A stretch of DNA of 38,274 bases. Origin: a virus. The notes under the pieces are model-generated. The model was not told where the DNA came from, did no database searches, and saw only the letters and a program-made list of their open reading frames with translations. Made by a program: the position numbers and the translations under genes. Within the stretch, counting starts at the first letter, position 1. The number at the start of each line of letters is the position of its first letter. This document shows positions 6,333 to 15,961 of this stretch, in pieces. The stretch covers positions 1-38,274 of IMG/VR virus record IMGVR_UViG_3300034356_002301. One strand, given 5' to 3'.

Positions 6333-9300
6333 TCATCGTTTTTTTGGTTTCGGTTTGACATATTTTGGTAGTCCAGCAAGGGACTCTGCGACAGATTTTA
6401 CCTTGTCTGACTCACTATTCTGGCTGGCTTCTGACACATTGACAGCGGCAGAAGGTAGATCCATTTCTGTGCCCGTTCCCCAATTGAGTATTGAACCGTC
6501 AGGGTTACGGAAGTTTTGAAGGTTGTTGATGGCGTTACTTTGGGTGCCCGGGGTTTCGGTAGTGCTGCTGGTAGTGCCGCCTGTGGTACCGCCACCAGTC
6601 GTGCCGGAAGCGGCTGCGGCTTTTGCCCGCGCTGCGGCCTTGACTTGCTGCATGGGGGAGGTCGGCGTACTTTGCGGCATACCATCCGTGTACGCATTGG
6701 CGGCATCACCGACAAGTTCAACATGCCAATCTTCGCCCGGTACGGGAAGCCCGAGTCCAAATTGCGAGAGAAGTTCACGCTGTTTGTCGGTGAGGTTTAC
6801 ATCTGCGGCCCTACCGAACTCATGGTTAGAGGTTCCTGGCACCGCCGCAAGTGCGCCGCCCGCTTGGTAGTCGGCGTAAGCCGCTTCCTGTTCTGCCCTA
6901 GTTCGGAAACCTGAGTTGAATGAGATAGGTTCGCCGGAAGCCTTAGCGAGTTGTAGCAGGGCATTGGCAAGCGGCGGCTGGAATCGCAACAAAGTGTTTT
7001 CATCTGGGGCGAACCACTCTGTTTTGCTGGTTCCCTGTTTACCGCCCTGTGAGAAGTCGCCCGTAGCCTGGGGGTTTGTTGGGGCATCTTCGGGCACTTC
7101 GTACACACCCATGCGCTTGCCACGCTCAACCATTTGCCAGAACCTTTCTTTGGCTTGCTGTTGGTTGCCTGTATTGATGGGTGTTGCTGTTACATCTTGC
7201 CAAGGGATGCCGTCTTGGTAGCCCGCCGCATCCCATCCAGAACCGCGTAGCACTTCAACCTGTTCCTCTGGGGATTTGCCTACAGCGTTAGGCAGGATGC
7301 CGGGAATACCTGCCCCTGCGCCCCATTTCTCGCCTCGCAAGAACGCTGCGGTCGCCTTAGCCGCAGTCGCGGGGCTACCAAACTCCGGTGCTTCCATATG
7401 CGGGCCTATGTTCAACCAATTGTGATAATCGCGGGCTTCATAATCGCCCGATGCGTAGCCCTGCTCTGCCAGCACCCAACCGCCAACAACCTTTGGGTCA
7501 AGGCCGGTTTCTTTAGCAAGAACTTGTGCGAAAGTGCGTTGTGATTTTGACAAACCGGGTGCTGAAATCTTTGCGCTACCGCTTCCAAACGCCTTGACTT
7601 TTTGGGCACGGATCTTCTTGGCAAAGGCAACCTGACGCTTACGGGGAACATTCTTCATCGGTTCAATGCCCGCGCCTGCCGGGATGCGCTCGGCTGGGGG
7701 CGTGTTCGCGGGCTGATCCCTGTAGGTCGTGATCGGTGTCTTGGGCGTGTAGCCAGGCTGCGTAGCGTCGTAGTTGTAGCCGCCGCTTGACAATGATGCC
7801 TGTGTGGTTCGGGGGGTGTTGCTTAGACCTTCGCCTAATGAATCGCCAGCATTGCCGGTTTGTGCCAGCATCTTCTTTGCCTGCCTGTAGCCCGGGTATT
7901 CGGTCCCGCCCCATCTTTGCATGTATTGCTGTTTTACCTGATCTTGTTCGTCATAACGGGCTTGTACGACTTCCTGTTTGATCGTTGAATCGTTGGGCAA
8001 CGGTGCGCCTACCTTCTTTGCGTACTCCACGATCTGACGATTGAGTTTTTCTACCCTGTCGGAGCCATATTTGTTCATGCCCGAAAGTTTGATGTACCGT
8101 TTTGCCAATCTTTTTTCTTCGGCAGTACGAGGTTCGCCCGACAAACCTTCTGCCTCTTGTGCCCGGCGTTCGGCAGCCAGTTTTCGGCCAACATCGTAAA
8201 GACTTTGATTCTTGCGGCCTCGGAAAGTGACACGCGGGTACTTGCCCCTGGCCGTAGTCTGAGCGTCCTCGCGGGCACGGTACAGGCGGTCAAGTTCCTG
8301 TTCCTGCTGCTTTCCTTCTACGGGTTCCGGGGTTAAGGCAAACAGGTTGCGTCGGATGCGGTCGCGGGTCAGGTTCGGATCGTCGCCAGCCTTCGGTTCT
8401 CTGCCGGGTGCGTTGGAGAAGATACTGAGGGGTTTCGTAAGATCAAACCCGTCGAGGCTGAGTTCGGGTGCGTCCTGCTCACCTTGGATAATTTCCTTCG
8501 GTGAGTAGCCGGTTTCGCGCAATATCTCGCGGGGAGGGGCGGCAAGCAACAGGAATTCTTCAATCCATTGCCCGACCTTTGTTTTCATGCCCGGGTCAGG
8601 ATTGGTAATGTCATCGTCTGGGTCAGACAGGCGGTTGCCGTACTGGTCTTTTTCACTTAGGAAGATTCGGGGAGCGCCGGAGGTCAGGGGCACTACTGCC
8701 TTGAACAAGTTACTGATGAGATCGCCTTCTTTTGAGAAGCCTGCTTCCATAAAGATATTGCCCGCGATTCCGGTACGGCTGAGAGGGGAAAGCATCGTCG
8801 GGTCGCCGTCCGGCCCGCCGTAAAGAACCGCTACCGCCCAATCATTCATCCAGCGGGGGTCGTAGTTCATCAGCCGCTCGAGGATTTCCGCGTTGAATTG
8901 TCCAAACATCGTTGCCAGTTGCCAGCGAACCGGGTGACGCTTGGGGAAGGTGCGAAGTGTCCAATCTAGCGAGAACCGGACAAATGGGTAGAAGAAAACG
9001 ACGCTGCCGATTTCGCGCTCGTAGCCGGGCTTCAAGTCGGTCCAGTTGCCGTAGAGTTCGTCAAGGTTCTTGGCGAGTAGCTGACCGGCTTCCATGCCTT
9101 CCCTTGAGTTGAGCCACTTGATCTGCTCGGCCCGGTTCATCTTCATAAGGATTCCCGAGGACCGTTCGATTACATCGTAGTTGCCCTGAATCGCCTTGGC
9201 GGTACGGCGCAAGGTAGACAACTCACGGTCGAGTTCGGCAAGCAATCCTGCCTCACGGATAAGGCTACCCTTCCACCTGTCAAACTTGCCCAACTGCTCG

Positions 9301-12300
9301 AGCGCAACGGTTTCTTTGACCATTCGCCACCCTGGGTATTCACGCTCTACCTTGAGCGCGGCGTTTATGTCCTTTTGGGCAGTTTTGGCGTTGCTGTATT
9401 CGCGGGCTATTCCGAGACTTGTACCTGCCAAATGTGCTTGCCCGCGAGCAACTGATGTGTCGGGGTTCTTGCGGTTTGCTGCCGCCTCGCGGTAGGCGCG
9501 GATCAACCTTCTGGGGTTCGGGTTGTCGGAAACTTGTACGAGTAGTTCTGCTATCGGCTGAGCAAGTGCCCATGAGGGAGAAGTTCCAAGTACCACGCGG
9601 GAAGTAAAGCGGTTGAGTTCATAAAACGCCTTCATTAGGCCCGTAGGCATATCCTTCATGTGGGCTTCAATCTTGAGCGGCCCTTCATCTACGAGGACAT
9701 ACATATCGCCTTCGCCCTCTGTGGCTAGGCGGTCGGTCAGAATATCCTCGTCGCTGCGGTACTTCTTCGCATCATCGGATGAAATCTCCCGAATCCCGTC
9801 CGTCACCTTGCCGTCATTGGAATCTACGGCCCGGCTAATCGGTCCAAGGTTTGCCGGGTCGGTGAGCATCCGTTGGTTGAGTAGCACTTTGCCGGTCGGG
9901 TCTATTTCACCGTTCTTGACGCGCCGATAGAATCCCGCCTTAGAGTCAACAATGACCTTGCCCTTGTCCTTGCCTGTAGTGTGACGAGCGACGGCCTGTG
10001 ACATTAGCCATTGGGTCTTGCGGGTGTTTGCCAAAGCGTCGTTTGCTTTCCTAACGGTGTCGAGGAACGCTTTTTGGGAGCGGTCTACTGTGCCTGACCG
10101 GGAAAGGCTGCCGGTCTTGACCTTGGGGGCGGGGCTACCAAATACTGAATTGAAGCCCGGGTTCCCAGAAGGTATGCCCGGGTCTACCGCTTCGTTGCCG
10201 GTAATGAAGAATCCCGAACTCATAATGTTGGCTTCGCTGGCTTCGCGGTTGAACTCGTCAAACACTACCTCGTACTGCTTGCGGTATTCCCGCAACCTGG
10301 CTTCCTTTTTGGCACCTTCGGCCATTTGGATAGTTGCCCGGATTTCGGCAGTACGGAGTGCGGCGGCGTTGTCCATGACTGCCAGTTTCCGCTCTTGCGT
10401 TATGGCAGCGATTTCTTCCATTACTAGCCGCTTCTGTTCGCCGTCTGGCAAACTGTCCCGTTCTTCTTGGAGCCGTTTCAGTTTGTTGTCGTATGCGGCT
10501 ACCTTTGTAGCGGCGCTCTGTCCGGCCTTGACACCCTTGCCTCGCTCTTGACTAAGCCGCTGTTGGGCATTGAGGATTGCCAAGGTGTCCGGCTTGGCGG
10601 TTTCTTGAAGCGCCTTGATTTCGGCCTCTAGCGCGTCAATCTTTGCGTAGTCGGGGCCGGTGCCTAGTTTCTCGTCGGCGCGACGGACTGCCGCCTTGCG
10701 CTCGGCGGGGGTCAGTCGGAAAGCAATCTCATCTTGGAACGCCTGGGTGTTTTCGATGGCTGCGGCTACCCGCTTGGCGGCGGCTTCCTTGCGACCCTTG
10801 AGTTCTTGAACATGCGCTCGAAGGGGTTCAAGTCTGGGATCGGGCTTCACATACAGATCCTTGATCCGCTTTTCGTGTGCCCTGATCTTCTTCTTTTCCT
10901 CGCCAAAGGCTCGTTTGGCCTTGTCACGCTCGTTGCGCTGTACCGTCTTTTCTTTTTCGATTTCCTCAAGCCGGGCCTTGATTTCTTCCTGCCTCTTAGC
11001 GCCCGGCTTCTGACGGGCTGCCTTCTTATCGGACTGCTCCAAACTGTCGAGTGCCCTGCGGCTCCTGCTGATTTTCAGTAAGTTCTCGTTCAACCGATCC
11101 AGCGTGACCAAATCATTGCTTGCCCTAGCCGCTGCCGCCTGCTCCATGAGGTCGGTTTGCTGCGCGTCGAGTTCGGCCCGTTTTGCGGCGGTGTCGGTTA
11201 CGCCTGCGGATTCCCCGGTGTTCCCGTCCCGTTCATCCCGTAATGCTCTGGCTTCGGTGTCGAGTTCTCCAATACGGTTTATAGCTTTGTATTGGTTATT
11301 AGCAAATGCTTGTTGCCGACCTTCGGCGTTCACCTTGTCTATCTCTGCCTTGATAGCCCGCCCTTCGCTTTGAAGCCGTACCCGTTCGCGGGCATCCCTG
11401 GTATCAAGTTTTGCTTGCTTGATCTTGAGTTGCTTTTCAGCCTTTGCTAATGCTGCCCGGCGATTGGCTACGGTGCCCTTTAGACCCGTCAGCACTTGAT
11501 CGTCAGCGGCGGCAAGTTCCTTTGTACCAATGGCTTCTGGGCGAATCGGGTCTGCTTGATCCGTCAGTTGCGCGTAGGTAATGTTGGCTTCCAGTTGATC
11601 GGCCCGGCGTTGCTCGGCTATAACTTTTGCGGCTTCCTCCGGGGTCTTGGCCTGTAGCCGTATCGTGTCCTCCCAAGCATCCTGCGCTACTTTGCTTGCC
11701 TGCCTTGCTTTAGCCCACGCCTGAGCAAATGCGTTGGTAAGTCCCGCGTTCGTGCCGTCGAACAGTTCCGGCGTGTTCAGAATCGCGTTGGCAACTCTAG
11801 CGTCTGCGCTACCGGGTTCTACCTTGCGGCTTACTGCGGCTACTTCGGCAAGTAGGTTAGGCCCGGGCTGTAGTTTCTTGTGGGCAATCCAGCCGATCTT
11901 GTCACCGATGCCTACGGGGGCAATCGTTTCTGCTACTACCTTGGCCTGATCCGGTGTCATACCCTTAGTAGCAGCGGTTACTTCTGCTTGGTACAACTCC
12001 TTGTCTTTCTTGTAGACAGCCCGGATGCCCGGCTGCCGGTTCAACTTCTCAACACCCTCGCGCCATTCCCTTGTGACCTTGCCGAGTATCCAATTACTTT
12101 CACCCTCTGCCCGACCAAACACGCGGGAGGCGTACCAGTCAAGTTTTTTCTTGTTCCAGTTGCGCTCAAGGGTGGGCAGACCGACTGCGCCGCCTAGTGC
12201 GGAATCCGTAGCCGTGCGACCGGCGAACCGAACAGACTTGCCTACAGCGGGTCGGAGTATGTAGGCCGCGCCCATTGCGTTGAGCAGTCCGTAATCATTT

Positions 12301-14018
12301 TTTGTTGCTTCGGCAATCTTGTCTACATCGCCAGAGGTATACACATCTATCATGCGCTTTGTCTCGAAGATCATTTCTTCTCCGAGGCGCTTTACGGGAG
12401 CGGTAATGTAATCCCCGCCTGTTTGGTATTTCGGAGTGTCAGGGTCTAGTGCGCTGAAAGCCCGGGAGCCGGTCATTCCCACATTGGCGGCTAAGGTGAA
12501 GGGGAAGGTAGCGCCTGAGATTAGACCTCGAGCAGAGGTTTCAAGCGTCGTGCCGGGATCATCTATGAAGCCCTTAGCGGTGCCTTCTATAAAGTCCTTG
12601 GTGTAGCCGGGGCCGACATAGGACTCCGTGATTGCCGCACCACCCGTTACCGCCCCTGCGCTAATGCGGGCCTTCTGATAGCGCGGTGACTTGGTGAACT
12701 TCTGTAATGCCTGTAGCGCCTTGTAACTTCTGGGTGCGTTAGCAGCAGCAACGGCGGCTGCTTCTGCGGTTTGGGCTGTTGCTACCGCTGCCCGGGATTT
12801 CGCCACAGCGCCAGGAAGGGTTACTAACGCTCGCCCTGCCCTAAAGGTTGGCAGTACGCTCATAAGGTCTATGGTGTCGCCTACATCTTGGTTGTCTTGC
12901 GATTGGATTGCCACGGCAACTTCGCCTAGAGAGTCAGCATTAGCAACAGCCTCAATCTTTTCCTTGACGGGATCTACCGCGCCACGATAAGCGCCCTTCG
13001 CCATCCCCACAATTGCTTTGTCAATACCTTGGGCTTCGGCATCCCGCATTGCTTGTTCCTCGCGGGCATCTATCGTGCCGTACTCACGAACCGTGTTGAG
13101 AGCAATCTTGCGGGTCTTTGCGTCGGTTTGTTCCGCCTTCTTGATTAGGGCTTGCGCCCTGTTTTCTGCGGCCCGGGCGTTGCTCAATACCTTGTTGTAC
13201 CGATCAACCGACTTCCCGGGCTTTATGAACTTGCCATTGGGGGTGAGAAAAGAATCAAGTTTTTTGATTCGCCTGTCTCGTTTCTCAATCCAATTGTTTG
13301 CCTGCTTGTGAATCTTTTCAATGTCTGGCAAACCGCCGTAGGGATTCTCCCTGGCAATAGGCATTTCGCCTTCTGCCGCTTCTTTATAAGTCCCTTTGGA
13401 GAACTCGCCTACCAATAGGGCGGCGTTTCTAGGCTTGTTGAGATTGGTGCGAACCCTTCTTGCCGCGTCTGCGCCCTCTTGTTTGATCGTTTTTTCTACA
13501 ATGCTGTCAATGAGGGGCTGCGCCTGCTCAACTACCCGATCCCGAGTTTGCTTGCGAAGCTCTGACCGGACGGTGCCGGACTTCTTCATGCCTTTTTTTA
13601 GTTGCCCGATTTCTTTGCCAACATCAATGTCTGGGAAAGAACTGGCTACGGAGATATTGCGAATTCTGCTTTGCGTTGTAGCAGCCGGTGATTTGCCTGA
13701 CCTCTTGCGAAGGGCATTTAGCCTTTGCTGTGGAGTCGGAGCGGGCGGGCCGACGAAACTGCTAGACCCGCTGCTTGAACTACTACTTGAACTTCCGCTG
13801 GAACTTCCGCTTGGTGAGGGAGGACCGCTAATCGGTGGAACATAACCGGGTGCCATCGGAGGATGCCAGCCCGGAGCTTCGGGTTTTGGCTTCGTGCTGC
13901 CATCAACCCAATCTGGCAATCCAAAGGGGTCTTTTTTCTTTTTAGCGTGGCTACGCTCCCAAAAAAGGTCTAGGTCAGCATCCTCATTCCGCCACCGCTT
14001 GCGGTTTTCTTCAAACAT
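6333..14018 (-). CDS. giant internal/ejection-type virion protein with two cell-wall hydrolase domains
   Basis: A 2561-residue protein, by far the largest here. The N-terminus is charged with a Ser/Gly/Pro-rich stretch (about 55-100). Helical regions follow, with a long Lys/Glu/Ala-rich coiled coil at about 850-1240. A region with several hydrophobic segments (about 1500-1900) could meet membrane. Near 2165-2290 a glucosaminidase-like fold is suggested by AKETGLDPKVVGGWVLAEQG and NWLNIG. At about 2340-2440 an M15 peptidase shows SGFRTRAEQ, SNHEFGRAADVNL (His 2399, Asp 2406) and EDWHVEL (His about 2432). The tail is Thr/Gly-rich. It follows two medium internal-type proteins, as in podovirus ejection gene sets, so it probably helps DNA cross the cell wall at entry. 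Confidence 0.8.
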   Translation of the reverse strand: MFEENRKRWRNEDADLDLFWERSHAKKKKDPFGLPDWVDGSTKPKPEAPGWHPPMAPGYVPPISGPPSPSGSSSGSSSSSSSSGSSSFVGPPAPTPQQRLNALRKRSGKSPAATTQSRIRNISVASSFPDIDVGKEIGQLKKGMKKSGTVRSELRKQTRDRVVEQAQPLIDSIVEKTIKQEGADAARRVRTNLNKPRNAALLVGEFSKGTYKEAAEGEMPIARENPYGGLPDIEKIHKQANNWIEKRDRRIKKLDSFLTPNGKFIKPGKSVDRYNKVLSNARAAENRAQALIKKAEQTDAKTRKIALNTVREYGTIDAREEQAMRDAEAQGIDKAIVGMAKGAYRGAVDPVKEKIEAVANADSLGEVAVAIQSQDNQDVGDTIDLMSVLPTFRAGRALVTLPGAVAKSRAAVATAQTAEAAAVAAANAPRSYKALQALQKFTKSPRYQKARISAGAVTGGAAITESYVGPGYTKDFIEGTAKGFIDDPGTTLETSARGLISGATFPFTLAANVGMTGSRAFSALDPDTPKYQTGGDYITAPVKRLGEEMIFETKRMIDVYTSGDVDKIAEATKNDYGLLNAMGAAYILRPAVGKSVRFAGRTATDSALGGAVGLPTLERNWNKKKLDWYASRVFGRAEGESNWILGKVTREWREGVEKLNRQPGIRAVYKKDKELYQAEVTAATKGMTPDQAKVVAETIAPVGIGDKIGWIAHKKLQPGPNLLAEVAAVSRKVEPGSADARVANAILNTPELFDGTNAGLTNAFAQAWAKARQASKVAQDAWEDTIRLQAKTPEEAAKVIAEQRRADQLEANITYAQLTDQADPIRPEAIGTKELAAADDQVLTGLKGTVANRRAALAKAEKQLKIKQAKLDTRDARERVRLQSEGRAIKAEIDKVNAEGRQQAFANNQYKAINRIGELDTEARALRDERDGNTGESAGVTDTAAKRAELDAQQTDLMEQAAAARASNDLVTLDRLNENLLKISRSRRALDSLEQSDKKAARQKPGAKRQEEIKARLEEIEKEKTVQRNERDKAKRAFGEEKKKIRAHEKRIKDLYVKPDPRLEPLRAHVQELKGRKEAAAKRVAAAIENTQAFQDEIAFRLTPAERKAAVRRADEKLGTGPDYAKIDALEAEIKALQETAKPDTLAILNAQQRLSQERGKGVKAGQSAATKVAAYDNKLKRLQEERDSLPDGEQKRLVMEEIAAITQERKLAVMDNAAALRTAEIRATIQMAEGAKKEARLREYRKQYEVVFDEFNREASEANIMSSGFFITGNEAVDPGIPSGNPGFNSVFGSPAPKVKTGSLSRSGTVDRSQKAFLDTVRKANDALANTRKTQWLMSQAVARHTTGKDKGKVIVDSKAGFYRRVKNGEIDPTGKVLLNQRMLTDPANLGPISRAVDSNDGKVTDGIREISSDDAKKYRSDEDILTDRLATEGEGDMYVLVDEGPLKIEAHMKDMPTGLMKAFYELNRFTSRVVLGTSPSWALAQPIAELLVQVSDNPNPRRLIRAYREAAANRKNPDTSVARGQAHLAGTSLGIAREYSNAKTAQKDINAALKVEREYPGWRMVKETVALEQLGKFDRWKGSLIREAGLLAELDRELSTLRRTAKAIQGNYDVIERSSGILMKMNRAEQIKWLNSREGMEAGQLLAKNLDELYGNWTDLKPGYEREIGSVVFFYPFVRFSLDWTLRTFPKRHPVRWQLATMFGQFNAEILERLMNYDPRWMNDWAVAVLYGGPDGDPTMLSPLSRTGIAGNIFMEAGFSKEGDLISNLFKAVVPLTSGAPRIFLSEKDQYGNRLSDPDDDITNPDPGMKTKVGQWIEEFLLLAAPPREILRETGYSPKEIIQGEQDAPELSLDGFDLTKPLSIFSNAPGREPKAGDDPNLTRDRIRRNLFALTPEPVEGKQQEQELDRLYRAREDAQTTARGKYPRVTFRGRKNQSLYDVGRKLAAERRAQEAEGLSGEPRTAEEKRLAKRYIKLSGMNKYGSDRVEKLNRQIVEYAKKVGAPLPNDSTIKQEVVQARYDEQDQVKQQYMQRWGGTEYPGYRQAKKMLAQTGNAGDSLGEGLSNTPRTTQASLSSGGYNYDATQPGYTPKTPITTYRDQPANTPPAERIPAGAGIEPMKNVPRKRQVAFAKKIRAQKVKAFGSGSAKISAPGLSKSQRTFAQVLAKETGLDPKVVGGWVLAEQGYASGDYEARDYHNWLNIGPHMEAPEFGSPATAAKATAAFLRGEKWGAGAGIPGILPNAVGKSPEEQVEVLRGSGWDAAGYQDGIPWQDVTATPINTGNQQQAKERFWQMVERGKRMGVYEVPEDAPTNPQATGDFSQGGKQGTSKTEWFAPDENTLLRFQPPLANALLQLAKASGEPISFNSGFRTRAEQEAAYADYQAGGALAAVPGTSNHEFGRAADVNLTDKQRELLSQFGLGLPVPGEDWHVELVGDAANAYTDGMPQSTPTSPMQQVKAAARAKAAAASGTTGGGTTGGTTSSTTETPGTQSNAINNLQNFRNPDGSILNWGTGTEMDLPSAAVNVSEASQNSESDKVKSVAESLAGLPKYVKPKPKKR

Positions 14019-14043
14019 CTATAGCGCCTAGACCGGCCATAGG

Positions 14044-15084
14044 TTACTTCTTTCCGTAAATCTCTTTGAGTTTCTTGATCGCTTGTCGGCGCTCTGAGGC
14101 AGACCAAGAAATGCCTTCAACCTTGCCAAGTTTGTCAGCGATAATACCCCAATCGGTGACATTTTTATTACCAATCACTTCGGCGGCGGCATCCTTAATT
14201 TGTCTCCACTCGGGCCTTTGGAGTTTGCCGGGGTTATCCCAAAGTTCATAGCCGCCACCTTGATTGCCGTCGCGGTCGTTGTCAATCTTTTGTTGGTTTT
14301 GATCGTTCTCAATAGCGTTCTGCTGCGCTGTGGCAGCAACGGCGGCTCGTTCATTGACAAACGAACGCTCGCCCGCACGAAGATCCAACAGGTACTTCGT
14401 CCTGGTTGCGCCCTTGAGCGCCCTGGTATCAGCAACCTTGCCAGCGGCATCGCGGCGGGCTTCGCCGTAAGCAGAGCGAGTATCTGCCATTCTAGATGCC
14501 AGCATATTCCGTGCCGAACCGCGATCTTCAAGCCCCCGTTGAGCAACTGATGCCCTTTGGTTTTTTGACTCTTGAATGTTTCCTTGCCCGATCATGGTGG
14601 CTAGGTTGCCCCATGCGGCTCCCGTTTCTGCCTGCCTGCCTTGTTGGGCGGTAGCAGTTTGGGCAAGTGCGTTTTGGCTGGCTGAATAGCCGGGCTGAAT
14701 CATTTGATTAGCCAGCGAGTTGATTTGGTCGCCCAACACCGACGATTGAAGGGCTACTTGATCTTCGCTAACGCCCGAGGCAGTATTGCCAATAGCGCCC
14801 GAAAGCTCGGCTGCGCCCGCCCGAGAATCGGCCTCATTCTGCGCCATGATTTTGTCGCCGCCTGCGTAAAGGCCGCTAAGCTGACTGTCTGTGCGACTGC
14901 CAAGATTCCTAAGACCGCGCATATCGCCCTGCTGATCCCGACGCAAACGCGCACCAAGCCGCCTGTAGGCACCTATGGTTGGGTTGAGTTCAATGTTCGC
15001 CAGTTGCCGGGCTGACCGGGCCAGCGCCCTGCCCTTTAGGACTTGGCTAGGATCGTTGAGGGGGTTCTTTTTACCTTTTGCCAT
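14044..15084 (-). CDS. internal virion / ejection protein candidate
   Basis: A 346-residue protein from ATG 15084, overlapping the previous gene by 14 bases. It is almost wholly helical, rich in Ala, Gln, Arg and Asn, with a basic N-terminus (MAKGKKNPL) and no membrane segment. The middle has repeated NxA/QxA-type helices (about 90-260). Composition and place, directly before the giant virion gene, match the middle-sized internal core proteins of podoviruses, which sit in the capsid and are injected with DNA. No sequence family recognised, so this is an inference from size, composition and order. Confidence 0.55.
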   Translation of the reverse strand: MAKGKKNPLNDPSQVLKGRALARSARQLANIELNPTIGAYRRLGARLRRDQQGDMRGLRNLGSRTDSQLSGLYAGGDKIMAQNEADSRAGAAELSGAIGNTASGVSEDQVALQSSVLGDQINSLANQMIQPGYSASQNALAQTATAQQGRQAETGAAWGNLATMIGQGNIQESKNQRASVAQRGLEDRGSARNMLASRMADTRSAYGEARRDAAGKVADTRALKGATRTKYLLDLRAGERSFVNERAAVAATAQQNAIENDQNQQKIDNDRDGNQGGGYELWDNPGKLQRPEWRQIKDAAAEVIGNKNVTDWGIIADKLGKVEGISWSASERRQAIKKLKEIYGKK

Positions 15085-15958
15085 CTTGCCTTACTTGCCT
15101 TGCGGTCGTGGCTCGCTTTTGCCGAATCTCTTTGATCCGTTTCCTAATTCTAGCGGACTGCTTCTTGTTAGCATCAGGAAGTTTTTTCCTCAAGTTTTGT
15201 ATCTGTTTGGTGTAGCCCCGTATTTGCTCCTTGGGGCTGGGCGATCTGTTACCTGTACCAGTAGCCGCTTCCTCTTTGATTTGGGCTGCCTTGCGATCAC
15301 TGGCGTTTAGATATTCGGCCCGCTTTTGATCCTTGAATGAAGTTTTGTAGCCCGCGATTTCAATGTCACGGTTTGCCTTGTCGTTGCCGTAGTCGTAGCC
15401 CAGACGGTTGCGGTCAATCATGTAGTCCTGATCGCGTTCGGTTTGTTCGCGCCTATGCGCTCCCGAACGGATGCCTCCGGTTCCCAGCAATGATTCAGCC
15501 AGGTTGCGCCTTGCCCTTGCCCTATCGGTACCCATGCGCTCGCTGTTTTCAGCAAACGCATTGTTGGCAAGTTGTTGATCCAGCAAAGCACCGGCAATGT
15601 TTTGACCCAGCATGTTTGAAAGGGCAGCGGTATTTGCGTAGTAGGTTGAATCTCGAGGATCAATGTACGGCTGGTATGTGGGTGCTGACTTTGGCGGCGT
15701 TGATTTGCCGGGCGTTGGCTTAGGTTGGTTTGGCTGTCCTTGTGGGGATGGGCCAATACCGCCGCTGTTGCCTTTTGGCGTGTTTGTCTTGGGAACATTA
15801 CTTGCGCCCGCTGTTCCGGTATTCGCCGTAGTAGTAGGCTTGGTGTATTGATTAGCGTTCGGAGTTGAAGGACCGGACACAGAGGGAGCAGAAGGGGCTG
15901 ACGGGGCTTGATTGATAGAGCGTTCAAGCGGTGTGATTGGTTGAATGATGCGACTCAT
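15071..15958 (-). CDS. internal virion protein candidate with Pro/Thr-rich N-terminus
   Basis: A 295-residue protein from ATG 15958. Residues about 15-95 are low-complexity Pro/Ser/Thr/Asn/Gly sequence, probably disordered. Residues 100-190 are helical with an RxxAxxLLG segment, and the last 60 residues are very basic (KKLPDANKKQSARIRKR..., ending RQVRQDGKR), suited to binding DNA. It sits between the GT4 glycosyltransferase and another internal-type protein. Probably part of the ejected core complex. The Ser/Thr-rich head could also be a glycosylation target, which is speculation. Confidence 0.52.
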   Translation of the reverse strand: MSRIIQPITPLERSINQAPSAPSAPSVSGPSTPNANQYTKPTTTANTGTAGASNVPKTNTPKGNSGGIGPSPQGQPNQPKPTPGKSTPPKSAPTYQPYIDPRDSTYYANTAALSNMLGQNIAGALLDQQLANNAFAENSERMGTDRARARRNLAESLLGTGGIRSGAHRREQTERDQDYMIDRNRLGYDYGNDKANRDIEIAGYKTSFKDQKRAEYLNASDRKAAQIKEEAATGTGNRSPSPKEQIRGYTKQIQNLRKKLPDANKKQSARIRKRIKEIRQKRATTARQVRQDGKR

Positions 15959-15961
15959 TGT

